A stretch of 64,000 bases of DNA from Dama dama (lineage: Eukaryota > Chordata > Mammalia > Artiodactyla > Cervidae): NCBI RefSeq assembly GCF_033118175.1, contig NC_083692.1, positions 90,624,501 through 90,688,500 of the forward strand. The letters run 5' to 3'. Positions 35,493 through 45,855 of this stretch are shown piece by piece; the first letter of the stretch is position 1, and every line of letters begins with the position of its first letter. The notes beneath the pieces are model-generated. The model had not been told where the DNA came from. It made no database searches and saw only the letters and a program-made list of their open reading frames with translations. A program made the translations under genes and the position numbers.

Positions 35493-35496
35493 GTGA

Positions 35497-35683
35497 AGTG
35501 AAAGTCGCTCAGTCATGTCCGACTCCTTGCGACCCCATGGAAAGTCCATGGAATTCTCCAGGCCAGAATACTGGAATGGGTAGCCTTTCCCTTCTCCAGG
35601 GGATTTTCCCAACCCAGGGATCAAATCCAGGTCTCCCGCATGGCAAGCGGCTTCTTTACCCGCTGAATCACAAAGAAAGCCCA
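35497..35683 (-). mobile_element. Bov-tA SINE, cluster copy 3
   Basis: Plus-strand view: AAAGTCGCTCAGTCATGTCC, TCCTTGCGACCCCATGGAAA, AGAATACTGGAATGGGTAGC, ending near CGCTGAATCACAAAGAAAGC. Confidence 0.92.
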
Positions 35684-35798
35684 AGAACTGGAGTGGGTAG
35701 GCTATCCCTTCTCCAGAGTATCTTCCAGAACCAGGAATGGAACCGGGGTCTCCTGCATTGCAGGTGGATTCTTTACCAACTGAGTTATGAGGGAAGGC
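35684..35798 (-). mobile_element. Bov-tA SINE, cluster copy 4, half length
   Basis: Repeats only the half from AACTGGAGTGGGTAGGCTAT to ACTGAGTTATGAGGGAAGG. It abuts copy 3 without a gap, so it may be a tandem partial duplication or a nested insertion. Confidence 0.85.
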
Positions 35799-36117
35799 CA
35801 TAGTGGGTGACCAGTAATTCTTATCTAGTGTTATTTCTAATTGTACATAAAAGTTATGGAATGTTTACACAGGCTTTCAAAAGCAGTATCTTTCAAGTAT
35901 TGCCAAGTCTTATTTTAATAATCACCCCTAAAATTTTATCATTACCCTGTGATACATCAATTTCTTTTAATCAAATTGGTTCAAGCGAATTGATTCCTGA
36001 CTTCTCTATAGAAAGCTTTATGTCATATAGAAACTTTCACTATAATAATATTTATTGTGGAACCTGATCTGTGCAAGATAAATTAAACATTAAACTTTAA
36101 TAGAAACAAAGAGTTGT

Positions 36118-36470
36118 AAGCTAAATAATGTCCTCGAAATTCACATTTAAGTCTTAACCCCTAGTACTTCAAAATGTGACTCTATTTGGACACAGGGCCT
36201 TTAAAGAAGTAATTAAATTAAAATGGAGTTATTAATCCAATATAACTAGTATCCTCAGAAGAATAATTAGGACACAGAAAACAGAGAAGGATGACCATAT
36301 TAGGAAAGAAGGCAGCCATCTATAAGCTAAAGAGGGAGGCCTCAGAGGAAATCAAACCTGCTAACACCCTGATCTCAGACTTCTAGCCCCCAGAATTTTA
36401 AGAAAATTAATCTGTTATTTTAGTCACCCACTCTGTTGTACTGTTATGGCAGCCCTAGCAAATATACAGA
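36118..36470 (+). mobile_element. ERVL-MaLR LTR (MLT1/MST-like)
   Basis: TAATGTCCTCGAAATTCACA, GTGACTCTATTTGGACACAG, AGGCCTCAGAGGAAATCAAA, TGATCTCAGACTTCTAGC and TTATGGCAGCCCTAGCAAAT follow the well-known MaLR LTR order. It is an ancient solo LTR. No internal viral sequence is present. Confidence 0.75.
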
Positions 36471-36690
36471 AACCTATCTGCTTTAGTTAAAAATTTCAAT
36501 TAAAAGTAGTTATCTGAAGATAGTTACCCTTAAAATTTTTTAAATACTTAGAAATTTTAAAATTCTGTTACAGGACAGACCCCAGGAAACAAAATGTAGG
36601 TTAGTGCCCATTTAACTTAATACAAGATACACTGTTAAACAGTTCCCAAAATTGCAAATTTTTCTTTTAAAAAAAATAAGAAATACTTAC

Positions 36691-36780
36691 TTCCTTCCTC
36701 GAAATAATGGGGAAGCTGAGGTCTGTATTGGACTGACATTTCCATATGTCAACTGCTGTAATGACACAGCTCTAGACAAG
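36691..36780 (-). CDS. TENT2: TENT2 coding exon 3 (residues 46-76)
   Basis: A 90-bp exon after a TTTGGTAG acceptor and before the donor GTAAGT. With the two carried-over bases it encodes DLSRAVSLQQLTYGNV and then SPIQTSASPLFRGRK. It is separated from exon 2 by only 124 bp. Its length is a multiple of three, so skipping it would keep the frame and remove 30 residues of the disordered N-terminal part. The end of the exon starts a basic cluster (R73, R75, K76) that continues into exon 4. Confidence 0.95.
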
Positions 36781-36904
36781 CTACCAAAAACAAAGAAAGA
36801 ACATGATGACATTTCCTCTAACTCCAAATGTTTCATATAAAAAGGATCTGTGTCAAGTAAAAACTCAAACTTACAAATGATATGGGCTAAAATAACACAC
36901 TTAC

Positions 36905-37041
36905 TCTGCATTGTGAAAGCTGAATTGTGCATCTATAAGTTGCTGGTGTGAATAAAGACTTGGTGACAGGGCGAAGAAGTTATTATGTTGTTGATGGTTT
37001 GGAGTGAAAGGCGGGCGACCCAAAATTGAGTTTGGGAACAT
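36905..37041 (-). CDS. TENT2: TENT2 coding exon 2 (start codon, residues 1-45)
   Basis: The ATG at 37041-37039 opens MFPNSILGRPPF, the known N-terminus of mammalian GLD2. The exon begins at 37078 after a TTCTAG acceptor, so 37 bases of 5' UTR precede the ATG. It ends at 36905 before the donor GTAAGT, with two bases of codon 46 left over. The start has A at -3, a fair Kozak context. The encoded segment is rich in Asn, Gln, His, Pro and Ser (for example NHQQHNN and SHQQ). It is low in complexity and expected to be disordered. A short upstream ORF overlaps this start codon and is listed separately. Confidence 0.95.
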
Positions 37042-37066
37042 GCTCTTGTTCACTAATAGAGAACAT
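36983..37066 (-). promoter_or_regulatory. Upstream ORF overlapping the TENT2 start codon
   Basis: An ATG at 37066-37064, in the 5' UTR part of exon 2, opens a 27-codon frame that ends with TAA at 36985-36983. It begins 25 bases before the TENT2 ATG and reads in the +1 frame across it. Ribosomes starting here would miss the main start. Its context is weak (T at -3), so leaky scanning is expected. It may lower translation of TENT2 mRNA. That role is inferred; only the ORF is seen. Confidence 0.6.
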
Positions 37067-38039
37067 GTATTCTTCTACCTAGAATAGTTTTAAAGACAAA
37101 TTATTAGTAAGACACTGAACTTTTTGATAACCAGTATCTACTATTTAATAAACAGTTACCAAGTTACAAATTTCATTTGCAAATTTATTTTCTCAAATAG
37201 ATCTCTTAAGTCACAAAATACATAACAAAATACTTACTAATGATAAATTTTAAATCTAGATTAACCATATTATTCAAATGACACTAAAATCTATGCAAAT
37301 TTCTAATTTTATGACAAATTACTCTAATAAATTTATCAACAACTCTCCTATAAATCAAGTTAACACCATTATACTTTGATAATAAAAAGAAATCATCCAA
37401 GAGATGTATTTAATGAAATCTACAATTTCTTACATTGATTCCCATTTTAATTTATTCAAAAGTATAAGCCTTCATATGACAACCCAAGTCCCAGGATTTA
37501 GAGCTTACAGATCTGATCAAACAAGGGATGGAATTTTATTACCTAATAACTATTTATAAAATTCTGAGAGTCCACTCAAATTCTAAACAACTTATAAAAA
37601 CAACTACCAATAAAAGAGTTTGTTCTGCAGGAATGGGGAAAACCTATGTAAAAAACAATCAGAATCATTCACTGCCCCAGCTAGACTAGATAGTTATTCC
37701 TTGCAATGACTGACCCCAAAAGGCTATAAATTCACAGAGAAGAGTGGGATAAAAAAACAAACTGAAAACAAATATTAAGTAAAGTCTACAAAGTAAAAAT
37801 AGCATTCCCAGCTTCTATTCCCAATTCAGGCAATTAAAAAATTCATCTATGAAATCATGGAAAGAGAAATCATATAACATAGTAACAGAAGAAGATGTAA
37901 CACAGAAGCAGTTGCTCACCAAGAAAGTGTTAAGCTTGCTAGAAACCTACAGTGACGTCTACTACGGAACTGCCTACCTACGCACACAGAAGCTTCCAAT
38001 TTAGATTTCTAGAAAAATGACATTCATGGACCATCAGAA

Positions 38040-39150
38040 GTTAAAAATTTTTTAAAGGCTTAGTAATAAATAGAAACAACACTTGGAACAAATGAAAGAT
38101 GAGGAAAAAAAAGCTCATCAATTTCATAATTAATGAAAAACACCACTGTATATGTAAAACAAGAATGTGTTGTTTAAAAGCAGAAAGGGCTCTCAGAAAT
38201 TACAAAATTAAAAGCAGAACTATCCAAGAGAAAGCTAAAAGAACACTGAGGAATGAACAAAAAAGAAAAACTGGTAAGGGCAGACAGTAGGCAAGACAGT
38301 AAGAGAAAAAATATAAGTGAACCAAACCAGGTGGTCCAAAATCCAATACAACTTAAGTTCCAGAAAGAACAGAAAACAGAGAAAAGGGAATTACCAAGTA
38401 AATAAAACAAGAACATGTTCAGAACTGAAGAACACCAAGCCTTAGGCTGAAAGGATCCAATGAGTAAAAAGCACAAAATGCACACATACTCACGTCTATA
38501 TACACACATATATAAACGCGTATTACAGTGAAATTTCAGAATACCAGGTAAAAGAAGCTTATAAATATTACAGAGAAAGAAAATGTTATAAACAAAGGGA
38601 TGGGGTGAAAAAGTAACAAGGTCCTACCGTAAAGCACAGGGAGGGAACTACATTCAAAATTCTGAGAAAAATCATAATGTAAAAGAATGTTAAAAAGAGA
38701 ATGTATATATATAACAGTAACTTTGCTGTATAGCAGGGATTAACACAACAGTGTAAGTCAAGTATACAATTAAAAAAAAAACAAGAAACACACAAAGGGA
38801 TGGGAATCAAAATGGCTTTGGACCACTCAACAGCAACAGCGGAAACAAGACAAAGAAGTGAATGCCTTCAAGGCTTCTGTAGGAAATGCTTTCAAGCTAT
38901 AATTCTATACCCAGTTATGTTATCAGTGCAAAAGGAGAATAAAAACCCTTTCAAGACATGTAAGGTATTGAAAAAGTAAAAGAAAATATGGGATCTAGGA
39001 AAAGGGAGTTTTCACACAGGTCTGAGACAGTAAATTTCCCAGGATGGTGGTGAAAGGAAGCCAAACAGCTTAAAATAGAACATGTAAATAGAGGGCTACA
39101 AGAAGAATCCAAGGTGGAAAAAAAATGAACTGGTCAATTACCTTATATAT
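38040..39150 (+). mobile_element. Old L1/HAL1 fragment, ORF1 region
   Basis: AGAAATTACAAAATTAAAAG and lysine-rich frames are followed by ACTCAACAGCAACAGCGGAA and CTATAATTCTATACCCAG, an order seen in the ORF1 part of L1 and HAL1. It is interrupted at about 38590-38800 by an L1 3' end (GTATAGCAGGGATTAACACA, CAGTGTAAGTCAAGTATAC). Confidence 0.5.
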
Positions 39151-39218
39151 TTGACCAGAGAGGAGTCTGGCCAACAGAGCAGAAAAATTAATTGTAGGAA
39201 CAGAAAAGTAGCAAGTTA

Positions 39219-39510
39219 GGGCTTCCTGGTGGCTCAGTGGTTAAGAATCCGCTTTGCAATCAATGCAAGGGACATCAGTTCAATCCCTGGCCCTGGAAGA
39301 TCCCACAGCGTCTCAGAGCGACTAAGCTCATGCGCCACAATTACTGAGCCTACCCATGATAACTTCTGAAGCCAGTGCACTTAGAGCCGTGCTCTGCAAT
39401 GAGAAGCCCGAATACAACAATAAAGAGCAGCTCCCACTCTCAGCGACCAGAAAAAGCCTGTGTGCAACATTGAAGACCCACCACAGTCAATAAATAAACA
39501 AATAAAGCCT
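39219..39510 (+). mobile_element. CHR-2 type SINE, long form
   Basis: GGCTTCCTGGTGGCTCAGTG, TTCAATCCCTGGCCCTGGAA, the extended CACAATTACTGAGCC to GTGCTCTGCAATGAGAAGCC, and the (AATAAATAAAC) tail. Nearly full length. Confidence 0.85.
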
Positions 39511-39675
39511 TAAAAAGAAATGCAAGAAGTTAAAAATAAATTACTAAAAGTACAGACAAAACACACTCAAAAGGTCAGATAAAAAAGAAAATACAGTCAG
39601 TTACCTACTTAGTTCTTACAATAACATCAACATTTAACATATACTGATTTAAATAGAAACTGTAACATGTATGCA

Positions 39676-39890
39676 TGTGAAGTTGCTTCAGTCTGTGTCC
39701 AACTCTGAGACCCTACGGACTGCAGCCCGCCAGGCTCCTCTGTCCATGCAGTTCTCCAGGCAAGAATACTGAAGTGGGCTGCCATGCCCTCCTCCAAGGG
39801 ATCTTCCAAACCCAGGGATCGAACCCACATCTCTTATGTCTCCTGCATTGGCAGGCAGGTTCTTTACCACTAGTACCACCTGAGAAGCCC
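39676..39890 (-). mobile_element. Bov-tA SINE
   Basis: Plus-strand view: GTGAAGTTGCTTCAGTCTGT, GGCAAGAATACTGAAGTGGG, CAGGGATCGAACCCAC, ending ACCTGAGAAGCCC. Confidence 0.92.
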
Positions 39891-40205
39891 GAAATTATAA
39901 TATATTTATATATTACTTACTACATTGTATTTATTTATAATTACATACATTATTATACTCTATTTTACATATTATTTACATGTTTATATACATCACAATT
40001 TATGATGAGAGAGGGTACATTAAAGTGCTAAATTCTCATTTTCAATAGATGTCAATCTAAAAAACAAGTTATAAAAGTTGTGTGTTTTTTTTTTTTTTTT
40101 TAGAACAACAGAGGAAAATAATATATACACTGCTAAAAGAAATAATAATTGCCTCTGGGGATTGAGACCAGATGGCTTGAAAAACTAGAATAGGAGACAA
40201 CAGGA

Positions 40206-40223
40206 GGGGGGGGTGGGGGGGGG
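40206..40223 (+). repeat. Guanine run, G8-T-G9
   Basis: Seventeen G in eighteen bases, preceded by GGA. It could form a G-quadruplex on the plus strand. TENT2 is transcribed from the other strand, so its RNA carries the C run. It may also be a hotspot for length errors. Confidence 0.7.
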
Positions 40224-40529
40224 AGATCTTGGAAGAAACAAATAAATCACTCACAGAAACTTTATTCCTTTTCCAATTCTCAAAGATTAAAATTTCCTAG
40301 GCTGGCCACAGAGAGTGAGACTCACCAGTTCAAAGTTCATACGAGATTGTGGACAAGAGCCACCATCAGATTCCATCCCAGCTGCCTGACTACCATGGAC
40401 CAGAGACAAGGTGCCACCTCCAGAAAACAAGAGTTTGTCAGCTTTCTTCAGAAGGCCTTTTTCTAGCTACAGGAGATTGATTTTTTTTTTTTAATTCCTA
40501 TCATGTTTGCTAAACTATACTCTCTGATG

Positions 40530-40667
40530 TTTGCTGCTGCTACTAAGTCGCTTCAGTCGCGTCCAACTCTGTGCGACCCCATAGACGGCAGCCCACCAGG
40601 CTCCTCCGTCCCAGGGATTCTCCAGGCAATAACACTGGAGTGGGTTGCCATTTCCTTCTCCAATGCA
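40530..40667 (-). mobile_element. Bov-tA SINE, partial
   Basis: Plus-strand view: TTGCTGCTGCTACTAAGTCG, CTTCAGTCGCGTCCAACTCT, GGCAATAACACTGGAGTGGG. It stops after CCTTCTCCAATGCA. Confidence 0.9.
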
Positions 40668-40682
40668 GCAAAGTGAAAACTG

Positions 40683-40803
40683 AAAGTGAAGTCGCTCAGT
40701 CATGTCCAACTCTGTGACCCCATGGACTGCAGCCTACCAGGCTCCTCTGTCCATGGGATTTTCCAGGGAAGAGTACTGGAGTGGGTTTTCATTTCCTTCT
40801 GCA
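40683..40803 (-). mobile_element. Bov-tA SINE, partial, same orientation as its neighbour
   Basis: Plus-strand view: GTGAAGTCGCTCAGTCATGT, CATGGGATTTTCCAGGGAAG, ending CATTTCCTTCTGC. With 40530-40667 it forms a pair that shares the same half of the element, as in the composite Bov-A2-type dimers. Confidence 0.88.
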
Positions 40804-41749
40804 GCCTGATGTTTGCTGCTCAGAGACAATATCTTGAGCCAAGCAGGATTTCACATCATTCTTTATTAAAAGTACTCTCAATATAACAACAGAACGCCAG
40901 ATCTAAGGCTGCCACTAAAGCCGCCTTCTCCCTTTACTTGGGCTCACACTCTTTCTTGGCCTCCCTGACTCTGCTTCTCTGATCCAGCTTCCCAGCAAAC
41001 AATTACGATCTCATAGGATTCATGAGAAAATGACATTAAATACAATTCATTATAAAGAACTGTGCTTGATTTTACTGTAATACAGACACACAATATGGAT
41101 CTGATCAAACAAGAGAAGGAATTTGTGTTCAGAAAAACTAGAATTAAAATACTCTATATTCAGGTTTATTTAAACCAGTTCATAGGTACCGCTCCAGACA
41201 TTTTGTTTATATCTATGTTTGTATTTTTCTTCATGCTTAAGACCCAAATGACATAACAGCCCAGTTTATGGGCTTACTTCTATCCTATTATATGGTCAGA
41301 TTCAAACTACAGAATAAGTCAAAAGATGTCTTGTGGCCCAGAAGTACTCTTCAAAGCTAATGACCAAATTATCCACAGCTTAAAAGCTGAGAATGACTCC
41401 ACACTTAAAAACTCACTTTAGAGCAGTTATCTAAATCAGTGTATCCTAAATTCCAGATAAGCATTAAAGGTTTTGGAGCACCACCAAAGCAAAGAATCTA
41501 TCAGTTCTCCTCAGGATGAATTTTGGCCTTCAAGTCCAGCTCTTATTTAGGCCAACCTTGCAAGTGGGGAGAATCATTCCTAGGGAATTTAACCAACAAC
41601 ATTCAATGCTCTCCAATAATCATCCTGTAATCTCCTGCATAATCATCTAGAGATAAGGAAGTAAACCAAAAGCCCATGGATTTCTATTCCTTTCTACTAT
41701 TTCTCTTAATATTAACAGACACACAAAGATAGTAATATTAAGGGACACA

Positions 41750-41945
41750 CAAAGAGTGGTCTCTGACTCTTTGCAGCCCACCCCAAGGACTGTAGCCAGC
41801 CAGGCTCCTCTGTCCATGGGATTCTCCAGGCAAGAGTACTGGAGTGGGTTGCCATTCCTTTCTCTAGGGGATCTTCCCAGCCCAGGGATTGAACCTGGGT
41901 CTCCTGCATTGCAGGCAGATTCTTTCCCACCTGAGCCACAAGAAC
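41750..41945 (-). mobile_element. Bov-tA SINE
   Basis: Plus-strand view: GTGGTCTCTGACTCTTTGCA, GGCAAGAGTACTGGAGTGGG, CAGGGATTGAACCTGGG, ending CCACCTGAGCCACAAGA. Confidence 0.92.
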
Positions 41946-42026
41946 CCCACTCCCTTAATACATTCCAACACTAATTCTGATGAAGATAAAAATGATACCA
42001 AAATAATAACCTATTATAAACAATAT

Positions 42027-42250
42027 GGGGCTTCCCTGGTGGCTTAGATGGTAAAGCGTCTGCCTGCAATGCAGGAGACCTGGGTTCGATCCCTGGGTCA
42101 GGAAAATTCCCCTGGAGAAGGAAATGGCATCCCACTCCAGTACTCTTGCCTAGAAAATTCCATGGACGGAGGAGCCTGGTAGGCTACAGTCCACGGGATC
42201 ACAAAGAGTCAGACACAACCAAGCAACTTCACACACACACACAAAAAAAA
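42027..42250 (+). mobile_element. Bov-tA SINE, full length
   Basis: GGGGCTTCCCTGGTGGCTTA, GGGTTCGATCCCTGG (intact box B from its tRNA ancestor), GGAGAAGGAAATGGCATCCC, and the tail GAGTCAGACACAACC followed by an (AC)n and A-rich end. Confidence 0.94.
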
Positions 42251-43656
42251 ACACAAACAATAGACAATATAAGGGATCATTTTTTAAACAAAACAGAGTT
42301 TCTGAGAATAAAATCCAGCAAAACTTCTACCACACCAGATTTAAGGGGACCTCCACAAAATTTTATTCTTATATTCTGAATAAAAGGCTTTTTCACCAAG
42401 TAGAGGAAAAAAAAATTACTCCACATTAACCACAGTACCAGGTATAAGAAAGTTTATGATAAATAAAATCCAGATGTTACTGGTATCCTATTTTTCTTAG
42501 TTTGAAAGTTATCAACTTCTCAATTTGTACTTGACTATAAAATGGAATAAATTTTGAGCTGCTTTAAAACTGTTGCATTGGTTCTTGCCTTAAGGAGAGA
42601 TTAAAGAGAAAATCTTAAGGATTACTTCTTGACTAAGGTAGCCTACTGGGAAATTATACAGGTCTATTTGTAAATAATCATACATGAGACGAAGCTGTAA
42701 TGGAGTAGTTTACAAACTACTAGTGACATAACCTTTGGTCCTGCAACTTACAAACTGGAATTTCTGTCCTAAACTTGACCTCTCCTCCAAAGAATTAGAG
42801 AACACTCAAAATTACATAAACTCCTTCATCAAGATTTCCTAGAAAGTGGAATCTGCAGTTACCTGTCCACTTTGTCCAAATGCCTCTGATCCCCTAAACT
42901 CATTACTCTTCTTCACAATGCAAAAAGTCTAACTCCTAAATCCTGTTCACCCTCTGTCAAACCATCCATAGGTTGTGAAAGAGACGTTCCATTTGATTAA
43001 GAATTAGATCGCATTCAAGTGCTGAAAAATAATCGAGCCACATGATTCCAAACGAACATTTCTTCAGTGCCTATTCCACACAGAGACCGTTACAGGACAT
43101 TTTCTACTATTTAAAGTAATGTTACTATTATTGGGTATTAGTCAGTACAAGGCTGTCAATGCCATGTTAAAAGCCTTGTGGTAATGAAGCATACAATACG
43201 AGCGTATTTACAAAAGCAGCATGTTAACTGTAAGTCTGTAGTCTGTGCAAACACACAGACTTAGTATTCACTTACGATCTTTCCGTAAAAAAACCACACA
43301 CCTGTTAAGTTGCCAATTTAGCTTGAGTTTCAGTTTCTTTTTTGTTCCCCTTATTGGTATACCAATATAAATAAACAACTGTTATTTTAGACAAAGAGGT
43401 GAGAGAGAATCAAACAAGGCAGGGAACGTGAACGATTCAGAAGTTGGGAGACACATGAACCCCTTCGTGTTCTGGCCTACAGAGTTGAAGAGCCTATCCA
43501 CAAAGGGTGAAGGGGGCAAAAACAAAACACAGGATGTAAACAACAATCGGACAGAGTCCTGACCTGTGCATTTTCTTGTAACTCGAAGAACTGAGGCAAT
43601 TTCACAACCACTCAGTGAAAAGTCTTAAGTTTCAAAGTATTAATCCAGATATTTAC

Positions 43657-44270
43657 CTTAGCTCTTCACCACCCTTTGAAACCCCATGCAGAGTCCCGGG
43701 ACACTCTTCCTCGTTGGGTCCTAGACTTGAGGACGGGACGCGAGGAAGACAAATGAGTGAAGAACGTCACAGTTCCTAAGATTCTAAAGCAAGTCAGCAG
43801 TCCGGGGCCGCCCAAACCTCTGGGATATTGAGGAGATACCGCCGGAACCTCCCACACGAAACACTAGTTTTCTAAAAAGTTTCCGGCGCGCCGCGGCGCC
43901 CCGCCCCGCGCCCCCCAAACGGGCCTACACCGAGGCTTCCCTCTCTGAAACCCGCTAACTCACAAGTGTCCTCGGGAAAGGACTGCGCAGGAGGGTCGGC
44001 CAGCACCCCCAGCCCAGCAGCTCCAGGGCCGGAGGAGTGACGGCCTGACGCGCTCGGTCCTAGCTTCCTCCCGAGCCAAAGGAGGTAGTGCCCACGCGGA
44101 ATGGGTAGGCCTGGCTCCGGGCTGAGCGCTAAGCCTCGGCCTTGGCAGCAGGGAGGAGCGACATAAGGAAAGGCAGGGCCGGCAAGGGTGTGGGAGATCG
44201 GGGGCGGTGGCAAGAGACGGAAGACCAAAAAGTAACCGAAAAAAAGAGGCGTAGAAAGCCCTATCGGAAA
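43657..44270 (-). other. TENT2: TENT2 noncoding exon 1, approximate zone
   Basis: Exon 2 begins with a 3' splice site, so at least one 5' untranslated exon must lie upstream, and the CpG island is the natural place. Two minus-strand donor candidates are visible. One is CTAAG/GTAAAT, with the last exon base at 43657. The other is ACACTT/GTGAGT, with the last exon base at 43964. The first has the better exon side and the second the better intron side; I cannot choose between them. A 159-codon open frame across the island (43872-44351, minus) is most simply explained by the scarcity of stop codons in GC-rich DNA. Confidence 0.4.
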
Positions 44271-44470
44271 CACCCGGAAGACCGACGTGACCCGGATGGA
44301 AACAGCGATCCGGGAGCGGGAGGTCATACTTCCGGCAACGGCCTGGCTCACTCCTGCGAGCTTTTGGCTCGAATGCGCAGGCGCTCGCGTGTGCAGGCGC
44401 GCGGCTGCGGGCGTCCCGGTTGGGCGGGAGGAAGAGCGTAGCCGCGAGCGCGTTGAGAAGGGCTGGGACT
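43800..44470 (-). promoter_or_regulatory. TENT2: CpG-island promoter of TENT2
   Basis: This is the only CpG-dense, GC-rich stretch in an otherwise AT-rich window and it lies just upstream of the first coding exon. Visible motifs are a GC-box run at 43901-43916, ETS-type sites CCGGAAG at 44274-44280 and ACTTCCGG at 44328-44335, and an NRF1-like TGCGCAGGCGC at 44374-44384. There is no TATA box. This composition is typical of a broad housekeeping promoter. The cluster of ETS and NRF1-like sites at 44270-44400 suggests minus-strand transcription starts just below 44300. That placement is inferred, since no transcript data are available. A divergent start toward the right is possible, but no gene is visible on that side. 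Confidence 0.8.
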
Positions 44471-45427
44471 TCCCTGAGAAAGGCGGAGGGTTGTCCTGAA
44501 CTTCATCCCTAAGCTCACATTCTGATAAGCATTTTTTTTTTTTTACCGGTCCTTCCTGTCTGCACGGAGTGACTCTTCCCCAGAGAAGCTTTTCTTGCCG
44601 TCCTGACCAAGCTTTCCCTCACCGTTCTTCACCGATCAAGCTTCATTTCTTTTTTTCCCGTTAATGAGTTGAGAGCTGCCTGGGGACCCTTATTTAATTT
44701 ATAAAGCCTAGACTCTACTCCCTGTCCGTAGTATATAGCACTCACTAATTCAAAAAGTAGTATTTCTTCTTGAGTGAGCTTTAATAGTTGTGAAAGTATA
44801 AGCTGTCGGATTTATTCGTATAAATCTGTTAACAGTTTTTATTGTCCTTTTAAAATACATAGGACCTCGTTCCTGAAATTAGTGATTTGTGTCTTTTTTA
44901 TTTTTCCTGATCGACCTGGCAGGAGGCGTATTAACCTCACTGATTTCAAATCTCAAAGCCAGCTTTTGGTTTCATAGGTTTTCTCCGTTTTTCTTTTTCA
45001 TTTATTTCTGCTGTTTCGTTTATTTCCTTTCTTTTTTGTTGTTGTTTTTAAAATTATTTGCCAGTTTCTTGGAAACTGAAGTAATTGATTTGAGATATTT
45101 CTTCCTTTGTAATACAGGAATTCAGTAGTACAATTTTCCTTCAAAATACTTTGTTAGTTGCATCCCACACATTGTAATATATTGTGTTTTCATTTTACTT
45201 CATTTCAGAATGCTTTCTAATTTCCCTATGAGTTTTTTCTTTGATCCTTTGGTTATTTGTATGTTCTTTAGTCTCCAAGTATCAGATTTTCTAGAATATC
45301 TATGTTATTGATTTCTAATTTAATCCCATTATCATCAGAGAATTTACTTCATATAATTTAAATCATTTTAAATTTATTGAAACTTGTCTTGTGGCCCACA
45401 GTATGGTTGGTTTGTCTTGGTAAGTGC

Positions 45428-45586
45428 TCTGTGTACGTTTTTTTTTGGTTTTTTTTTTTTTGTTTTTTTTAGTATTCATCATTCTCTTTTATTTTTTTTT
45501 ATTTTTTATTTATTTATTTATTTATTTTTTATTAGTTGGAGGCTAATTACTTCACAACATTTCAGTGGGTTTTTCTGTGTACGTTT
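45428..45586 (-). mobile_element. Young L1 3' end nested in old L1, with target-site duplication
   Basis: The plus strand reads T-rich tail, then TTATTAGTTGGAGGCTAATT, the reversed L1 3' end. The 13-bp sequence TCTGTGTACGTTT occurs on both sides (45428-45440 and 45574-45586), which gives the target-site duplication. Confidence 0.88.
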
Positions 45587-45662
45587 AAAATAAAAAGTTT
45601 ATTCTGTAGCTGTTGGATGAAATGTTCTACAAATGGCAATCACACCAACTCGCCTGATACTA

Positions 45663-45855
45663 GGCTTCCCAGGTGGCGCTAGCAGGAAGCGTTAAGAGAT
45701 CAGGGTTTGATTTCTGGGTCAGGAAGGTACCCTGGAGGAGGGCATGGAAACCCACTCCAGTACTCTTGCTTGAAGAGACCCGTGGACAGAGGAATCTGGC
45801 GGGCTACAGTCCGTAGGGTCGCACAGTCGGATACTACTGAAGCTGCTTAGTAAGT
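45663..45855 (+). mobile_element. Bov-tA SINE
   Basis: GGCTTCCCAGGTGGCGCTAG, CCCACTCCAGTACTCTTGCT, GGCGGGCTACAGTCCGTAGG, GGATACTACTGAAGCTGCTT. Confidence 0.9.

Larger units (their letters stand above)
33230..36690 (-). other. TENT2: TENT2 intron 3
   Basis: A 3.5-kb intron. It holds a tiny L1 insertion (33714-33752), an old L1 3' end (about 33900-34130), a BovB fragment with a cluster of reverse SINEs (34712-35798) and an MLT/MST-type LTR (36118-36470). 34140-34710 and 35800-36115 show nothing recognisable. Confidence 0.75.
37079..43656 (-). other. TENT2: TENT2 intron 1 (5' UTR intron)
   Basis: About 6.6 kb between the CpG island and exon 2. It holds an old L1/HAL1 ORF1-region fragment, a CHR SINE, several Bov-tA copies, a T20 run, and a G8-T-G9 run at 40206-40223. 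37080-38040, 40810-41745 and 42260-43650 show no repeat or gene that I recognise. Confidence 0.65.
4508..44300 (-). other. TENT2: TENT2 gene, 5' three quarters (exon 1 region to exon 11)
   Basis: Gene-level entry. TENT2 (PAPD4, GLD2) is a template-independent RNA nucleotidyltransferase that adds adenosines to mRNA 3' ends in the cytoplasm and monoadenylates some microRNAs; it has no RNA-binding domain and is recruited by partners such as CPEB1 or QKI. Seen here: ten coding exons on the minus strand whose splice phases join without a break into 353 codons, matching the mammalian protein as I recall it (usually about 480-484 residues). The order is a disordered N-terminal part (1-155), a linking helix (156-193), the nucleotidyltransferase core with GS box and D213, D215 and D275, and the start of the PAP-associated domain. 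Intron sizes from intron 2 to intron 10 are 124, 3461, 15681, 90, 1866, 1620, 2845, 387 and 5401 bp. The last exons, with about 127 residues, are outside the window to the left. No frameshift or stop interrupts the part seen. Confidence 0.95.

Noticed and set aside
34665..35803. Several overlapping open frames of 65-119 codons
   Set aside because: They are translations of BovB and Bov-tA repeat DNA on both strands, the same phrases that recur at every SINE in the window.
42080..42100. tRNA-like box B sequences (GGGTTCGATCCC) here and at 53655
   Set aside because: They belong to tRNA-derived SINEs. There is no cloverleaf with an anticodon arm and acceptor stem.
43872..44351. 159-codon open frame on the minus strand across the CpG island
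   Set aside because: GC-rich DNA has few stop codons. The frame has no domain and lies where the noncoding first exon and promoter of TENT2 are expected.
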